Shown here: positions 1 to 6,293 of the stretch, one piece after another | Layout: the number at the start of each line of letters is the position of its first letter | Position numbering within the stretch: the stretch's first letter is position 1 | DNA from: Chloroflexota bacterium | GTDB taxonomy: Bacteria > Chloroflexota > Dehalococcoidia > Dehalococcoidales > RBG-16-60-22 | Assembly: GCA_022574315.1 (NCBI GenBank) | Contig: JACZSH010000003.1 | Span: forward strand, 1 to 32,113 | DNA length: 32,113 nt | Reading direction: 5' to 3' | The notes under the pieces: model-generated | Told to the model about the DNA's origin: nothing | Seen by the model: the letters and a program-made list of their open reading frames with translations, nothing else | The model's database searches: none | Program-made: the position numbers and the translations under genes

Positions 1-341
1 GTCATTGCCCGGTTGCCGTGCTTGGCTACCCTGAGGCCGGCGCCGGCGGCGATAAAGGCGGCGGCGGTGGAGATATTGATGCTGGAGCAGTTGTCCCCCC
101 CCGTCCCGCAGGTATCCACCAGCGGCGGTGCCGCCTTCACCGGGACGGCTTTTTCACGCATCACGCTGGCCAACCCGGCAATCTCCTCCACCGTCTCCCC
201 TTTTATCCGCAGCGCGGTGACCAGGGCGGCAATCTGGGCCGGCGTTGCCTCCCCGCCCATTATCTCCGCCATCACCCCGGCCGCCTCCTCAAAGCTGAGG
301 GAATCGCCGCTAACCAGGCTGTTGATGGCTTCTTTAATCAT
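1..341 (-). CDS. trpD: Anthranilate phosphoribosyltransferase, N-terminal part (runs off window)
   Basis: Third gene of the trp cluster; it transfers the phosphoribosyl group of PRPP to anthranilate in tryptophan biosynthesis. Only the first 113 residues lie in the window. Visible are the N-terminal helical domain, the PRPP-binding GTGGD motif (about residues 79-83), NIST (89-92) and KHGNR (107-111), all diagnostic of the TrpD family. The ATG lies inside the end of trpG, with ATGATTAA shared (8 nt), so translation is probably coupled. The 3' end is outside the window, so whether the gene is complete cannot be judged. Identification rests on these motifs and the operon position. Confidence 0.95.
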   Translation of the reverse strand, partial: MIKEAINSLVSGDSLSFEEAAGVMAEIMGGEATPAQIAALVTALRIKGETVEEIAGLASVMREKAVPVKAAPPLVDTCGTGGDNCSSINISTAAAFIAAGAGLRVAKHGNRAM

Positions 342-912
342 CTTGAGTCTCCTTGTTGAGAAAGTTTTTTAACAAATCTTTTCCCACGTCGGTTAATATC
401 GATTCCGGGTGGAACTGGACTCCCTCCACGTTAAACCGGCGGTGGCGCAGTCCCATTATCAGGCCGTTTTCCGTCCAGGCGCTCACCTCCAGGCAGTCGG
501 GCAGGCCGTCACGCATCACCGCCAGGGAATGGTAGCGGATGGCCGGGAAAGGGTTGGCCAGTCCCGTAAATACCCCTAACCCATCGTGGTGGATGAGTGA
601 TGACTTGCCGTGCTTGATTTCACCGGCGTGCCCCACCGTGCCCCCGTAGCTGTGGCCGATGCACTGGTGTCCCAGGCACACCCCCAGTATGGGGAGTCGC
701 CCGCCGAAGTGGCCGATTACCTGGTTGGAAATGCCCGCCTGCTGCGGGGTGCCCGGCCCCGGAGAAATAACGATGCGCTCCGGTGCCAGCTCTTCCATCT
801 CGGCCAGGCTCATTTTGTCGTTCCGGGCCACGACCACTTCCTCTCCCAGTTCGCTCAGGTACTGGAAAAGGTTGTAGGTGAAACTGTCGTAGTTATCGAT
901 TAACAGCAGCAT
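334..912 (-). CDS. trpG: Anthranilate synthase component II (glutamine amidotransferase)
   Basis: A 192-residue class I glutamine amidotransferase that supplies ammonia to TrpE for anthranilate formation. Visible: the N-terminal LIDNYDSFTYN motif, the oxyanion-loop SPGPGTP (about 50-56), the nucleophile elbow GVCLGHQ with catalytic Cys79, and His168/Glu170 in FHPES. Length is typical of stand-alone TrpG. The closely related PabA subunit for folate cannot be excluded by motifs alone, but the position between trpE and trpD favours TrpG. It overlaps trpE by 20 nt and trpD by 8 nt, so all three genes are expected on one mRNA. Confidence 0.95.
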   Translation of the reverse strand: MLLLIDNYDSFTYNLFQYLSELGEEVVVARNDKMSLAEMEELAPERIVISPGPGTPQQAGISNQVIGHFGGRLPILGVCLGHQCIGHSYGGTVGHAGEIKHGKSSLIHHDGLGVFTGLANPFPAIRYHSLAVMRDGLPDCLEVSAWTENGLIMGLRHRRFNVEGVQFHPESILTDVGKDLLKNFLNKETQDD

Positions 913-2335
913 GGTTAGCCTCCGCCTGCTTGATTGCGGTCAGTAGCGCCTGGGCTTTGTTCAAGGTTTCCTGGTATTCGTTCTCCGGCACGCTGTCGGC
1001 AACGATGCCACCCCCCGCCTGGACGTAGGCGACTCCGTCCTTGATGACGATGGTGCGGATGGTGATGGCCGTGTCCAGGTTGCCGGAGAAGTCGAAGTAG
1101 CCCACCGCCCCCGCGTAAGGCCCTCTTTTCTCCGGTTCCAGTTCGGCGATAATCTCCATCGCCCGTATCTTGGGGGCGCCGGAGACCGTACCGGCCGGGA
1201 AACAGGCCCGCAGGGCGTCGAACTGGGTCAGCCCCGCCCGGAGCTTGCCCTGGACGTGGGATACCAGGTGCATGACGTGGGAGTAGCGCTCGATGTCCAT
1301 GAACTGGGTCACCTCCACCGTGCCCGGCTCGCTGATTCGGCCGATGTCGTTGCGTCCCAGGTCAACCAGCATGAGGTGCTCGGCGCGTTCCTTCTCGTCG
1401 TTGATTAGCTCTTCGGCCAGCCTGTCGTCTTTGTCCGCATCCTGGCTGCGGGGCCGGGTGCCGGCAATGGGGTGGTTGGAGACCACGCCGTCTTCCACTC
1501 GCACCAGCAGTTCCGGTGACGCCCCGACGATGTGGGTGTCGCCCAGGTGCAGGAAATACATGTAGGGTGACGGGTTTATCGAGCGTAACGCGCGATATAT
1601 GGCAAAGGGACTGGCCTTAGTTTGCTTGGACAGTCGCTGGGAGAGCACCACCTGGATGATATCGCCGGCGTAGATGTAGTCTTTGGCCTGCCTTACGTTG
1701 GCTTCAAACTCTGCCTGGGAAAGATTTGATAATACTGGAGACTCAGTAGAAGCCGATGGCGAAACCTCGGCAGGAATCGGCTGCCTTAGCCTCTCCACCA
1801 GGCGGTCGATTTTATCGGTGGCCTCCCGGTATGCCGTCTCGATATCGCCGTCTAGGTGAGCGTGGGCGACGATTTTAATCTTGTGGGTGAGGTGGTCGAA
1901 GACCAGCAGCGTGTCCGCCAGCATCAGTACCGATTCGGGAAGACCGAGCGCATCGCGCTCCGGCGAGGGTAATTTCTCAAAATAGCCGGCCACTTCGTAG
2001 CCGAGGTAGCCGACCATGCCGCCGTGGAACCGGGGCAGGCCGGGAACCGGCACCGGCTGAAATCGCTGGAACTCTTTTTCTATCAGGAGCAGGGGGTCGA
2101 CTTTATTATTCCCACCCGTTTCCAGTACCATCGAGGGTTCGGTGCCGATGAAGCTGTAGCGGGCGAGCCGTTCGCCGCCCTCCACGCTCTCCAGCAGGAA
2201 CGAGTAGTCGCCGCGGGCAATCTTGAGGTAGGCGGATACCGGCGTTTCCATGTCGGCCATTATCTCGCGGTACACCGGTACCAGGTTGCCCTGTTTCTTC
2301 AGTTGTCGTACTTCTTCAAGCGTCGGGTAATACAT
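893..2335 (-). CDS. trpE: Anthranilate synthase component I
   Basis: Chorismate-utilising enzyme of about 480 residues that makes anthranilate with TrpG. The N-terminal domain has the LLES motif (in SFLLESVEGGER) used for tryptophan feedback binding. The C-terminal chorismate-binding domain shows AGDIIQVVLSQR, PIAGTRPR, LMLVDLGRNDIGR and GYFDFSGNLDTAITIRT. I chose the ATG at 2335 (MYYPTLEEV) because it follows a purine-rich GGAGAGGGG ribosome-binding site just after the leader terminator. The frame stays open upstream to 2446, but that stretch is the T-box terminator and its peptide (with RESKPLAPF) is not TrpE-like. First gene of the trp operon. Confidence 0.96.
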   Translation of the reverse strand: MYYPTLEEVRQLKKQGNLVPVYREIMADMETPVSAYLKIARGDYSFLLESVEGGERLARYSFIGTEPSMVLETGGNNKVDPLLLIEKEFQRFQPVPVPGLPRFHGGMVGYLGYEVAGYFEKLPSPERDALGLPESVLMLADTLLVFDHLTHKIKIVAHAHLDGDIETAYREATDKIDRLVERLRQPIPAEVSPSASTESPVLSNLSQAEFEANVRQAKDYIYAGDIIQVVLSQRLSKQTKASPFAIYRALRSINPSPYMYFLHLGDTHIVGASPELLVRVEDGVVSNHPIAGTRPRSQDADKDDRLAEELINDEKERAEHLMLVDLGRNDIGRISEPGTVEVTQFMDIERYSHVMHLVSHVQGKLRAGLTQFDALRACFPAGTVSGAPKIRAMEIIAELEPEKRGPYAGAVGYFDFSGNLDTAITIRTIVIKDGVAYVQAGGGIVADSVPENEYQETLNKAQALLTAIKQAEANHAAVNR

Positions 2336-2354
2336 TTTCCCCTCTCCGCGGGTA

Positions 2355-2392
2355 ATAAAAAAGCCTCTCACCCTAAAAGGGGCGAGAGGCTT
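2355..2392 (-). terminator. Intrinsic terminator of the trp T-box leader
   Basis: On the minus strand, AAGCCTCTCGCCCC and the complementary GGGTGAGAGGCTT form a GC-rich hairpin followed by TTTTTTATT, 20 nt before the trpE ATG. It lies directly after the T-box consensus, where the terminator that competes with the antiterminator is expected. Confidence 0.9.
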
Positions 2393-2655
2393 GCTTTCGC
2401 GGTGCCACCCTTCTTGGTCGTCCTCGGGAACGGTGAAGACGGCCATCTCTGCAGGTACGGAGGCAGGCTTTTCAGGTACTTACCTCGATACCCCGGGATA
2501 CGATAACGCTTCCCCTGCGTCAAGGCCTACTCGTCAGCCAGCCGGCAACTTTCGGCTTGCGGCTCCCGGGTCCATTTGGCTCCGGCGCTGGCGTCGGCTC
2601 ACACCTTACCCGACTCTCTGTGCCCCGCTTTGAAGCTTACTACTCCCGTTCGCTG
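2355..2655 (-). promoter_or_regulatory. T-box riboswitch, tryptophan-specific, upstream of trpE
   Basis: The roughly 300-nt leader before trpE carries T-box hallmarks. The conserved T-box core AAGGGTGGCACCGCG lies at 2399-2413 (minus strand), immediately before the terminator. A GAACGGGAGTAGTAA start typical of these leaders lies near 2638-2653. The stem I region is GC-rich, and TGG at 2572-2574 in the context AAATGGACC is the likely specifier codon for uncharged tRNA-Trp. Known role of the family: uncharged tRNA pairs with the specifier and with the UGG-type bulge in the antiterminator, preventing termination. That matches control of trpEGD by tryptophan supply. The specifier is assigned by eye, without a computed fold. 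Confidence 0.9.
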
Positions 2656-2674
2656 CCTTTACATATAATAGATA

Positions 2675-2703
2675 ATTCTAACAATATTTCAGTGGTTTGT
2701 CAA
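2675..2703 (-). promoter_or_regulatory. Promoter of the trp operon
   Basis: Minus-strand TTGACA (2698-2703), 17-nt spacer, TAGAAT (2675-2680). Transcription would begin near 2668, just upstream of the T-box leader. Confidence 0.8.
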
Positions 2704-2811
2704 ATGAGGATGGTGATGTCATTGCGAGCCGAAAGGCTTACACCCGCCAGGCGAACGGAGATAGCCAGGAAAGCTGCTTTGGCTGGGTGGGGCAAATAAT
2801 CAGCCCCGCTT

Positions 2812-3156
2812 TTACTGTATAGCCAGCTTGGCGCTGACAAGACGATTAACGCTGATATTAGCTTCTGCTGCCTGTATTGCCAGACGTCTATGCACGTCTG
2901 GCGGTATGCGAACTGTAAATGTGCCTGAATACTGCCTTGTAGCGAGTGGTTCAGGAACGGGTTCATTATTCGCTTGCATATCTGGAATGACTTCTGCCAC
3001 AAGGTTGAGAATACCCTGCATAGCTGTATACTGGGTATCAGCTAGCCAACTTAGACTGGGAAACTCTGCACACAATCCTACATATTCTTTATCTTCTTCC
3101 GACCAGGTAACCCGATAAGTATAGCGGTCATTCTTTATTGCTAATTTAGTTACCAT
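2812..3156 (-). CDS. hicB: HicB-type antitoxin
   Basis: A 114-residue protein with a partly degraded RNase H-like HicB fold at the N-terminus (YTYRVTWSEEDKEYVGLCAEFPSL is the expected opening, seen from about residue 12). The C-terminal ribbon-helix-helix DNA-binding segment reads TFTVRIPPDVHRRLAIQAAE with ISVNRLV. Family knowledge: HicB neutralises the HicA mRNA interferase and represses its own operon. I chose the ATG at 3156 (MVTKLAIK) because GGAGGTG sits 5 nt upstream; a longer frame starts at 3177. The start overlaps the end of hicA by 11 nt, in the toxin-first order usual for hicAB. A stretch of about 100 nt with no gene separates it from the trp promoter. Confidence 0.88.
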   Translation of the reverse strand: MVTKLAIKNDRYTYRVTWSEEDKEYVGLCAEFPSLSWLADTQYTAMQGILNLVAEVIPDMQANNEPVPEPLATRQYSGTFTVRIPPDVHRRLAIQAAEANISVNRLVSAKLAIQ

Positions 3157-3397
3157 TTTGCACCTCCAGTTTTTCAATGGCTTTTAACACTTGTCTAACT
3201 TGGTATGCTTTTGCCTTGCCATTATCGTCCTGTATATTAATTCTAGGGTCACCAATCCAGGGAGTTTTATATATAATATGGCTTCCTTTTTGACGACCTT
3301 CCCCAAAGTAATAATCACAGATTTTACAGAGGTCAGCGAAACTAACATTTTTCGGATTCTTTCCTAGTTGCTTAACTGCGCTATCTGTGGAATCCAT
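3146..3397 (-). CDS. hicA: HicA-type mRNA interferase toxin
   Basis: An 83-residue protein of HicA type, slightly longer than many members. It carries the GSHIIYK motif, where the His is the catalytic residue of this double-stranded-RNA-binding-like fold. It then continues to a C-terminal helix (AYQVRQVLKAIEKLEV) that matches the family pattern. Expected activity is ribosome-independent mRNA cleavage, silenced by HicB. The ATG at 3397 is preceded by a weak AGAGAG site. The toxin gene is first and its stop overlaps the antitoxin start. Both genes look more AT-rich than the trp genes, consistent with a mobile TA cassette. Confidence 0.86.
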   Translation of the reverse strand: MDSTDSAVKQLGKNPKNVSFADLCKICDYYFGEGRQKGSHIIYKTPWIGDPRINIQDDNGKAKAYQVRQVLKAIEKLEVQNGN

Positions 3398-3409
3398 CTC
3401 TCTACAAGA

Positions 3410-3442
3410 ATGGTATCATTAATGATACCATTTGTCAAATGG
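3410..3442 (-). promoter_or_regulatory. hicAB promoter with palindromic operators
   Basis: Minus-strand TTGACA (3433-3438), 17-nt spacer and TACCAT (3410-3415) form a plausible promoter for hicA. A perfect 20-bp palindrome TGGTATCATTAATGATACCA (3411-3430) covers the spacer and -10. A second inverted repeat, CCATTTG-T-CAAATGG (3428-3442), covers the -35. The layout fits autorepression by the HicB ribbon-helix-helix domain. Confidence 0.75.
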
Positions 3443-3531
3443 GTATTGCTAAAAGAAATGATTATAATATCAAACTACCAGTGAGCGGAACAAATCCGGG
3501 AAATCTTATTTCCCCCTTCTCCCCCCACCCC

Positions 3532-3702
3532 TCAAAAATCCCCCAGCGGAGCCTGTCCCATGGACTCCAGGAAAGAGGTGTCGTTGTGCCGGGTGAGAAT
3601 GAACTGCCCGTTTTCGTTCAATTCGATGTCCATCCGACCCCGGAATAGCTCGGCCGCGTTCCACTCGGTTTCCCCGTGTCTTATCAACAGGATTTCGGTC
3701 AT
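3532..3702 (-). pseudogene. Histidine phosphatase (phosphoglycerate mutase-like) with internal deletion
   Basis: A 56-codon frame that starts as a normal histidine phosphatase, with LLIRHGETEWN (RHGE catalytic motif, His9). By residue 34 it jumps to what reads like the C-terminal end of the same family (FILTRHNDTSFLE). Members of this family are usually about 200 residues, so some 140 internal residues, including the second catalytic His, are missing. The frame is intact across the junction, at GAAAACGGGCAG (ENGQ). The ATG overlaps the upstream DUF123 stop as TAATG. It is probably a non-functional relic; an unrecognised small protein is the alternative. The C-terminal assignment is from memory of family sequences. 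Confidence 0.7.
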
Positions 3703-4133
3703 TACCGGTAGTCCCCCGGCGACTTTATCTCCGGTGTCAGCCCGTTCTCTTTGAACGCCGATATTACCACCGATTTTAGTTCCTCGTGTTCAGGACTGAA
3801 AAACAGGTGGCTGTGGCAGCGGCAGTCGCTGGCGCCGAAACCGGGAATGGGCCGGCAGCAGGAGCCGATTGCCCCGGCGATGGCACACTCGACCCTGTCC
3901 CTGGTCTCGCCGATGATGATATCGGTAACGATTGCTTTTTGCAGCAGGTAGTCGATATGCCAGTGAATCTTTTTGGCGGGGCTTAAATGGCGTCTCAACC
4001 GGGCCGGAATCCCGTTCAACGCCGAGCCCACGTAAGCATAATAACCACATGAGAAAGAAAGGGCGGGCAGGCGACCCGCTTTTACGGTTCGCCTCTTCGC
4101 CAGTCTGGCCAGGAGAACGTAGCCTCCGGTCAC
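3702..4133 (-). CDS. DUF123 (Uri superfamily, GIY-YIG-like) protein
   Basis: A 143-residue protein with the GYYAYVGSA motif (a GIY-YIG-like variant), then RLRRHLSPAKKIHWHIDYLL, typical of DUF123/COG1833 proteins annotated as Uri superfamily endonucleases. A Cys/His-rich stretch CCRPIPGFGASDCRCHSHLF follows in the second half, also typical of the family. Biochemical function is not established in my knowledge. The GTG at 4133 is preferred because it overlaps the stop of the upstream DUF4342 gene (GTGA) and begins right at the domain (TGGYVLLARL). An ATG at 4169 would overlap the upstream gene by 40 nt. Its stop overlaps the start of the histidine phosphatase relic. Confidence 0.82.
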   Translation of the reverse strand: MTGGYVLLARLAKRRTVKAGRLPALSFSCGYYAYVGSALNGIPARLRRHLSPAKKIHWHIDYLLQKAIVTDIIIGETRDRVECAIAGAIGSCCRPIPGFGASDCRCHSHLFFSPEHEELKSVVISAFKENGLTPEIKSPGDYR

Positions 4134-4387
4134 TCGGTAGAGTCCGTTTTCTCGACTTCGATAGTGCATTCGGTGACCAGCGCCGCGAAGGCGCCGATGG
4201 CGGCCAGTACCGGCGCCGCCAGTATCCCCAGTGCTGCTACGGGTGCGCCAATCGACAGTGGAATCTCAATCAAGGTCCGGCCCTCGTGCACCAGGCGCAC
4301 CTTCCTGATGTTGCCTTCGTGCAGGAGCTGTTTCACTTTATCGACCACCTGGCTTCCCGATACGGTAAATTTTTCCGTCTTCGCCAT
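4130..4387 (-). CDS. DUF4342 domain protein
   Basis: An 85-residue protein with an N-terminal segment KVKQLLHEGNIRKVRLVHEG followed by GRTLIEIPLSIG and a hydrophobic Ala/Gly-rich stretch (about residues 46-72). This is the DUF4342 pattern, a small membrane-associated domain of unknown function. An AAGAGG site precedes the ATG. It is the first gene of a three-gene run with the DUF123 protein and the phosphatase relic, behind its own promoter at 4467-4495. No function can be assigned. Confidence 0.8.
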   Translation of the reverse strand: MAKTEKFTVSGSQVVDKVKQLLHEGNIRKVRLVHEGRTLIEIPLSIGAPVAALGILAAPVLAAIGAFAALVTECTIEVEKTDSTE

Positions 4388-4466
4388 AGTAAACCTCTTG
4401 GTATAATCAGAACCAACCCAGCCTTATCGGCTTTCGGTAAACGCGCCAGGTGAATTGTATTTTAGC

Positions 4467-4495
4467 TTTATACTACATCAATGACCCTTTGTCAA
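4467..4495 (-). promoter_or_regulatory. Promoter for the DUF4342-DUF123 genes
   Basis: Minus-strand TTGACA (4490-4495), 17-nt spacer, TATAAA (4467-4472). It lies about 80 nt upstream of the DUF4342 ATG. Confidence 0.75.
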
Positions 4496-4520
4496 TGGTA
4501 TCGGATATTTATTAGCTCCT

Positions 4521-4862
4521 TCACTCCAGGTCTTTCTTCTTTTCTTCGTACTCCTCTTTGTTTATCTCGCCCCGGGCATATCGCTTTCTAAGCACCTCAA
4601 GGGCTGAATCAGGTTGTACAGAACTGGCATCAGTACCTCTGGGCTGGCCTGCTCCGCGCACCAGGGCGACCACCCCCCATATGATAAGCCCCAGAAAAAG
4701 GATCCAGAAAATGGGCATTAACCACATCCAGCCGAAGCCGCCCATCATCCCCCAGCCTCCGTAATGACCTCCCCAGATTAGTCCGAAGACGCCGGGCAGG
4801 ACAACCAGGATGGCGATGACTATGCCCCCGATAATCAATGCTGTCTTCATATTTTTATTCAT
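4521..4862 (-). CDS. SHOCT domain membrane protein
   Basis: A 113-residue protein with two predicted membrane helices: about residues 7-30 (TALIIGGIVIAILVVLPGVF) and 46-68 (WLMPIFWILFLGLIIWGVVAL). They are separated by a Gly/Met/Trp-rich loop (HYGGWGMMGGFGWM). The C-terminal SHOCT motif (LEVLRKRYARGEINKEEYEEKK) is an oligomerisation element. AAGGAG precedes the ATG. It follows the DsrE-like gene by 58 nt on the same strand and may be the last gene of the ArsR-OsmC-DsrE operon. Such small SHOCT proteins are often near metal or redox genes; the specific role is unknown. Confidence 0.85.
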   Translation of the reverse strand: MNKNMKTALIIGGIVIAILVVLPGVFGLIWGGHYGGWGMMGGFGWMWLMPIFWILFLGLIIWGVVALVRGAGQPRGTDASSVQPDSALEVLRKRYARGEINKEEYEEKKKDLE

Positions 4863-4920
4863 TAGTTGTCTCCTTATGGCGCAGATTGATAAATTTGCTA
4901 TCTCGGTGATTGTTTCCAGG

Positions 4921-5241
4921 TCAACCGAGACTCACCACCTTATCTGATTTAATAATCATCTCTACTAACTCTGACATGGTAGAGACCGGACATACCCCGG
5001 CCGCCTGGTGTCTTGCTTCCAGGCAGGTACCACAGGCCAGGAGGTTGCCGCCGCCATTTAGAAACTTTTCCAGCACGCCGGCAATATCGAAAGCCTTGTT
5101 TTTGATGTTTACTATTTCCACGCCGCTACCGAGCAGGAAGAGGCTGGTCTCGTTGCCGCCGCTAAGCGCTTCGTTACCCAGGCGCAGCCCATTCCAGGCG
5201 GTCTCCGGGTCGCTGGTGTTCATAATAATACCCAGCTTCAC
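4921..5241 (-). CDS. DsrE/DsrF-like family protein
   Basis: A 106-residue protein with the DsrE fold pattern: KLGIIMNTSDPETAWNGLRL at the start, a central VEIVNIKNKAFDI segment, then NLLACGTCLEARH with a Cys pair and a C-terminal helix (MSELVEMII). Family members act in sulfur relay or persulfide handling; here only the fold and cysteines support that. The start is GTG at 5241, 2 nt after the OsmC stop, with GGAGGTC placed inside the end of osmC. The tight spacing indicates co-translation with OsmC. Confidence 0.85.
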   Translation of the reverse strand: MKLGIIMNTSDPETAWNGLRLGNEALSGGNETSLFLLGSGVEIVNIKNKAFDIAGVLEKFLNGGGNLLACGTCLEARHQAAGVCPVSTMSELVEMIIKSDKVVSLG

Positions 5242-5243
5242 TG

Positions 5244-5771
5244 TTATTTGACCTCCAGTGAGGTATTCAGGTTGACCGGCGTGCTAAGCGCGTAGACGGC
5301 CGGGCATCTCTCGTAGGCAAGCCTTTCTATCTCTTCCAGTTTCTCCCTGGGAGCTTCGCTCTCCACCTCAAGGGTAATATGTATCTTCTCTATGACTGGT
5401 TCTTGAGATAAACCAAAGGCACGGGAGAAGTTCAGATTGCTCTCCAGCCTGGCGGTAAGCTTTTTTAGCTCTACCCCCATCGTGCTCGCCACGGTAGCAA
5501 AAGTAGTCGTGTAGCAGGAGACCAGGCCGAAGAAGCAGTAGTGTAAAGGGCCAGGCCTGGTGCCGCCACCGCCCAGGTTTGTCGGCTGGTCAGACTCCAT
5601 TATGATTTTGCCACCCTCAAAGTTAATCTCGGCCCGGAACTGGGGACCACCTTCCTCTAAAAGCCACTCTCCTTCAATCTTTTGAGAACGCTTGACCTTG
5701 GATTTATCAGTCTCTGCCTCCTTGATGATCCGGGCTAACCGGCCCGCATTGACGTTGTTCAAGATTGTCAT
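5244..5771 (-). CDS. OsmC family protein
   Basis: A 175-residue protein with the OsmC/Ohr fold: a GP-type N-terminal beta region, the first conserved Cys in FFGLVSCYTTTFA, and the second in YERCPAVYAL. Members reduce organic hydroperoxides or bind sulfane sulfur using the two Cys. Whether this one is Ohr, OsmC or another subclass is not decided here. GGAGGTACG precedes the ATG. It lies between the arsR-type regulator (20 nt upstream) and the DsrE-like gene (2 nt downstream), which favours a sulfur or peroxide response. Confidence 0.9.
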   Translation of the reverse strand: MTILNNVNAGRLARIIKEAETDKSKVKRSQKIEGEWLLEEGGPQFRAEINFEGGKIIMESDQPTNLGGGGTRPGPLHYCFFGLVSCYTTTFATVASTMGVELKKLTARLESNLNFSRAFGLSQEPVIEKIHITLEVESEAPREKLEEIERLAYERCPAVYALSTPVNLNTSLEVK

Positions 5772-5791
5772 TATCGTACCTCCTGGTTATT

Positions 5792-6115
5792 CTAATTTGT
5801 CCTTCCCTGAATGAGAGCTGCATCCTGCCTGATTTGCTCAAACAGGATTTCCCGCAACATGTCAAACACTTCGAGGAGGCGGGGATTGGTTATCCGGTAG
5901 TAGACTGCGTTTCCCTCTTTCCTTGAGACCAGGATGCGGCGTTCCTTCATCATGGTTAAGTGCTGAGACAGGTTGGCCGGAGTAATACGGAGTCTCTCTC
6001 CAATTTCGCCGGCACTCATTTCTTGCTCGCGTAGAATATTAATCAGTTCCAGTCGCTTCGGATGAGAGAACACCTTACACATTTCGGCATGGTAGGTGTA
6101 AAGCTGGTTTTCCAT
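5792..6115 (-). CDS. ArsR-family winged-helix repressor
   Basis: A 107-residue regulator with the ArsR/SmtB layout: FSHPKRLELINIL helix, recognition region EIGERLRITPANLSQHLTMMKE, and wing RRILVSRKEGNAVYYRI. Only one Cys (Cys13) is present, so the two-Cys persulfide sensor design of SqrR/BigR and the ArsR arsenic site are not met; the inducer is unknown. GGGAGGAG precedes the ATG. It leads an apparent operon with OsmC and DsrE-like genes and probably represses its own promoter (6185-6214). Confidence 0.9.
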   Translation of the reverse strand: MENQLYTYHAEMCKVFSHPKRLELINILREQEMSAGEIGERLRITPANLSQHLTMMKERRILVSRKEGNAVYYRITNPRLLEVFDMLREILFEQIRQDAALIQGRTN

Positions 6116-6153
6116 ACTAACTCCTCCCTTGATTCTGCCGGATGATTTGTAAT

Positions 6154-6214
6154 TTTAGAAATTTAGAAATAGCTTAATAAGAAAAGTATATCATACCAAA
6201 TCTTAACCTGTCAA
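6154..6214 (-). promoter_or_regulatory. Promoter of the arsR-osmC-dsrE operon, with a tandem repeat downstream
   Basis: Minus-strand TTGACA (6209-6214), 18-nt spacer, TATACT (6185-6190). Downstream of the expected start lies a perfect tandem 8-bp repeat TTTAGAAA (6154-6161 and 6162-6169), a possible site for the ArsR protein. The operator role is a guess. Confidence 0.7.
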
Positions 6215-6242
6215 CGGCGTTGGCTACCCGGTGTTGACCCTG

Positions 6243-6270
6243 TTGAAAAATTGACTGACCATGATATACT
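6243..6270 (+). promoter_or_regulatory. Promoter of argF, extended -10
   Basis: TTGAAA (6243-6248), 16-nt spacer, TATACT (6265-6270) with an upstream TG (extended -10). The predicted start near 6277 leaves a leader of only about 17 nt before the TTG of argF. It diverges from the arsR promoter, with the two -35 boxes about 28 bp apart. Confidence 0.75.
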
Positions 6271-6293
6271 GTAAGGCATAGCGGGGGGCTAAT

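Noticed and set aside
2336..2446. Longer trpE frame upstream of ATG 2335
   Set aside because: It translates the T-box consensus and terminator, which are RNA elements; a proper ribosome-binding site precedes the inner ATG.
2704..2811. Possible repeat or terminator between hicB and the trp promoter
   Set aside because: Only short imperfect dyads and a degenerate GTCATTGCGAGC stretch; nothing could be supported.
3431..3531. Gene between the hicAB promoter and the phosphatase relic
   Set aside because: Frames here lack ribosome-binding sites and any recognisable pattern; the stretch is AT-rich then C-rich and appears non-coding.
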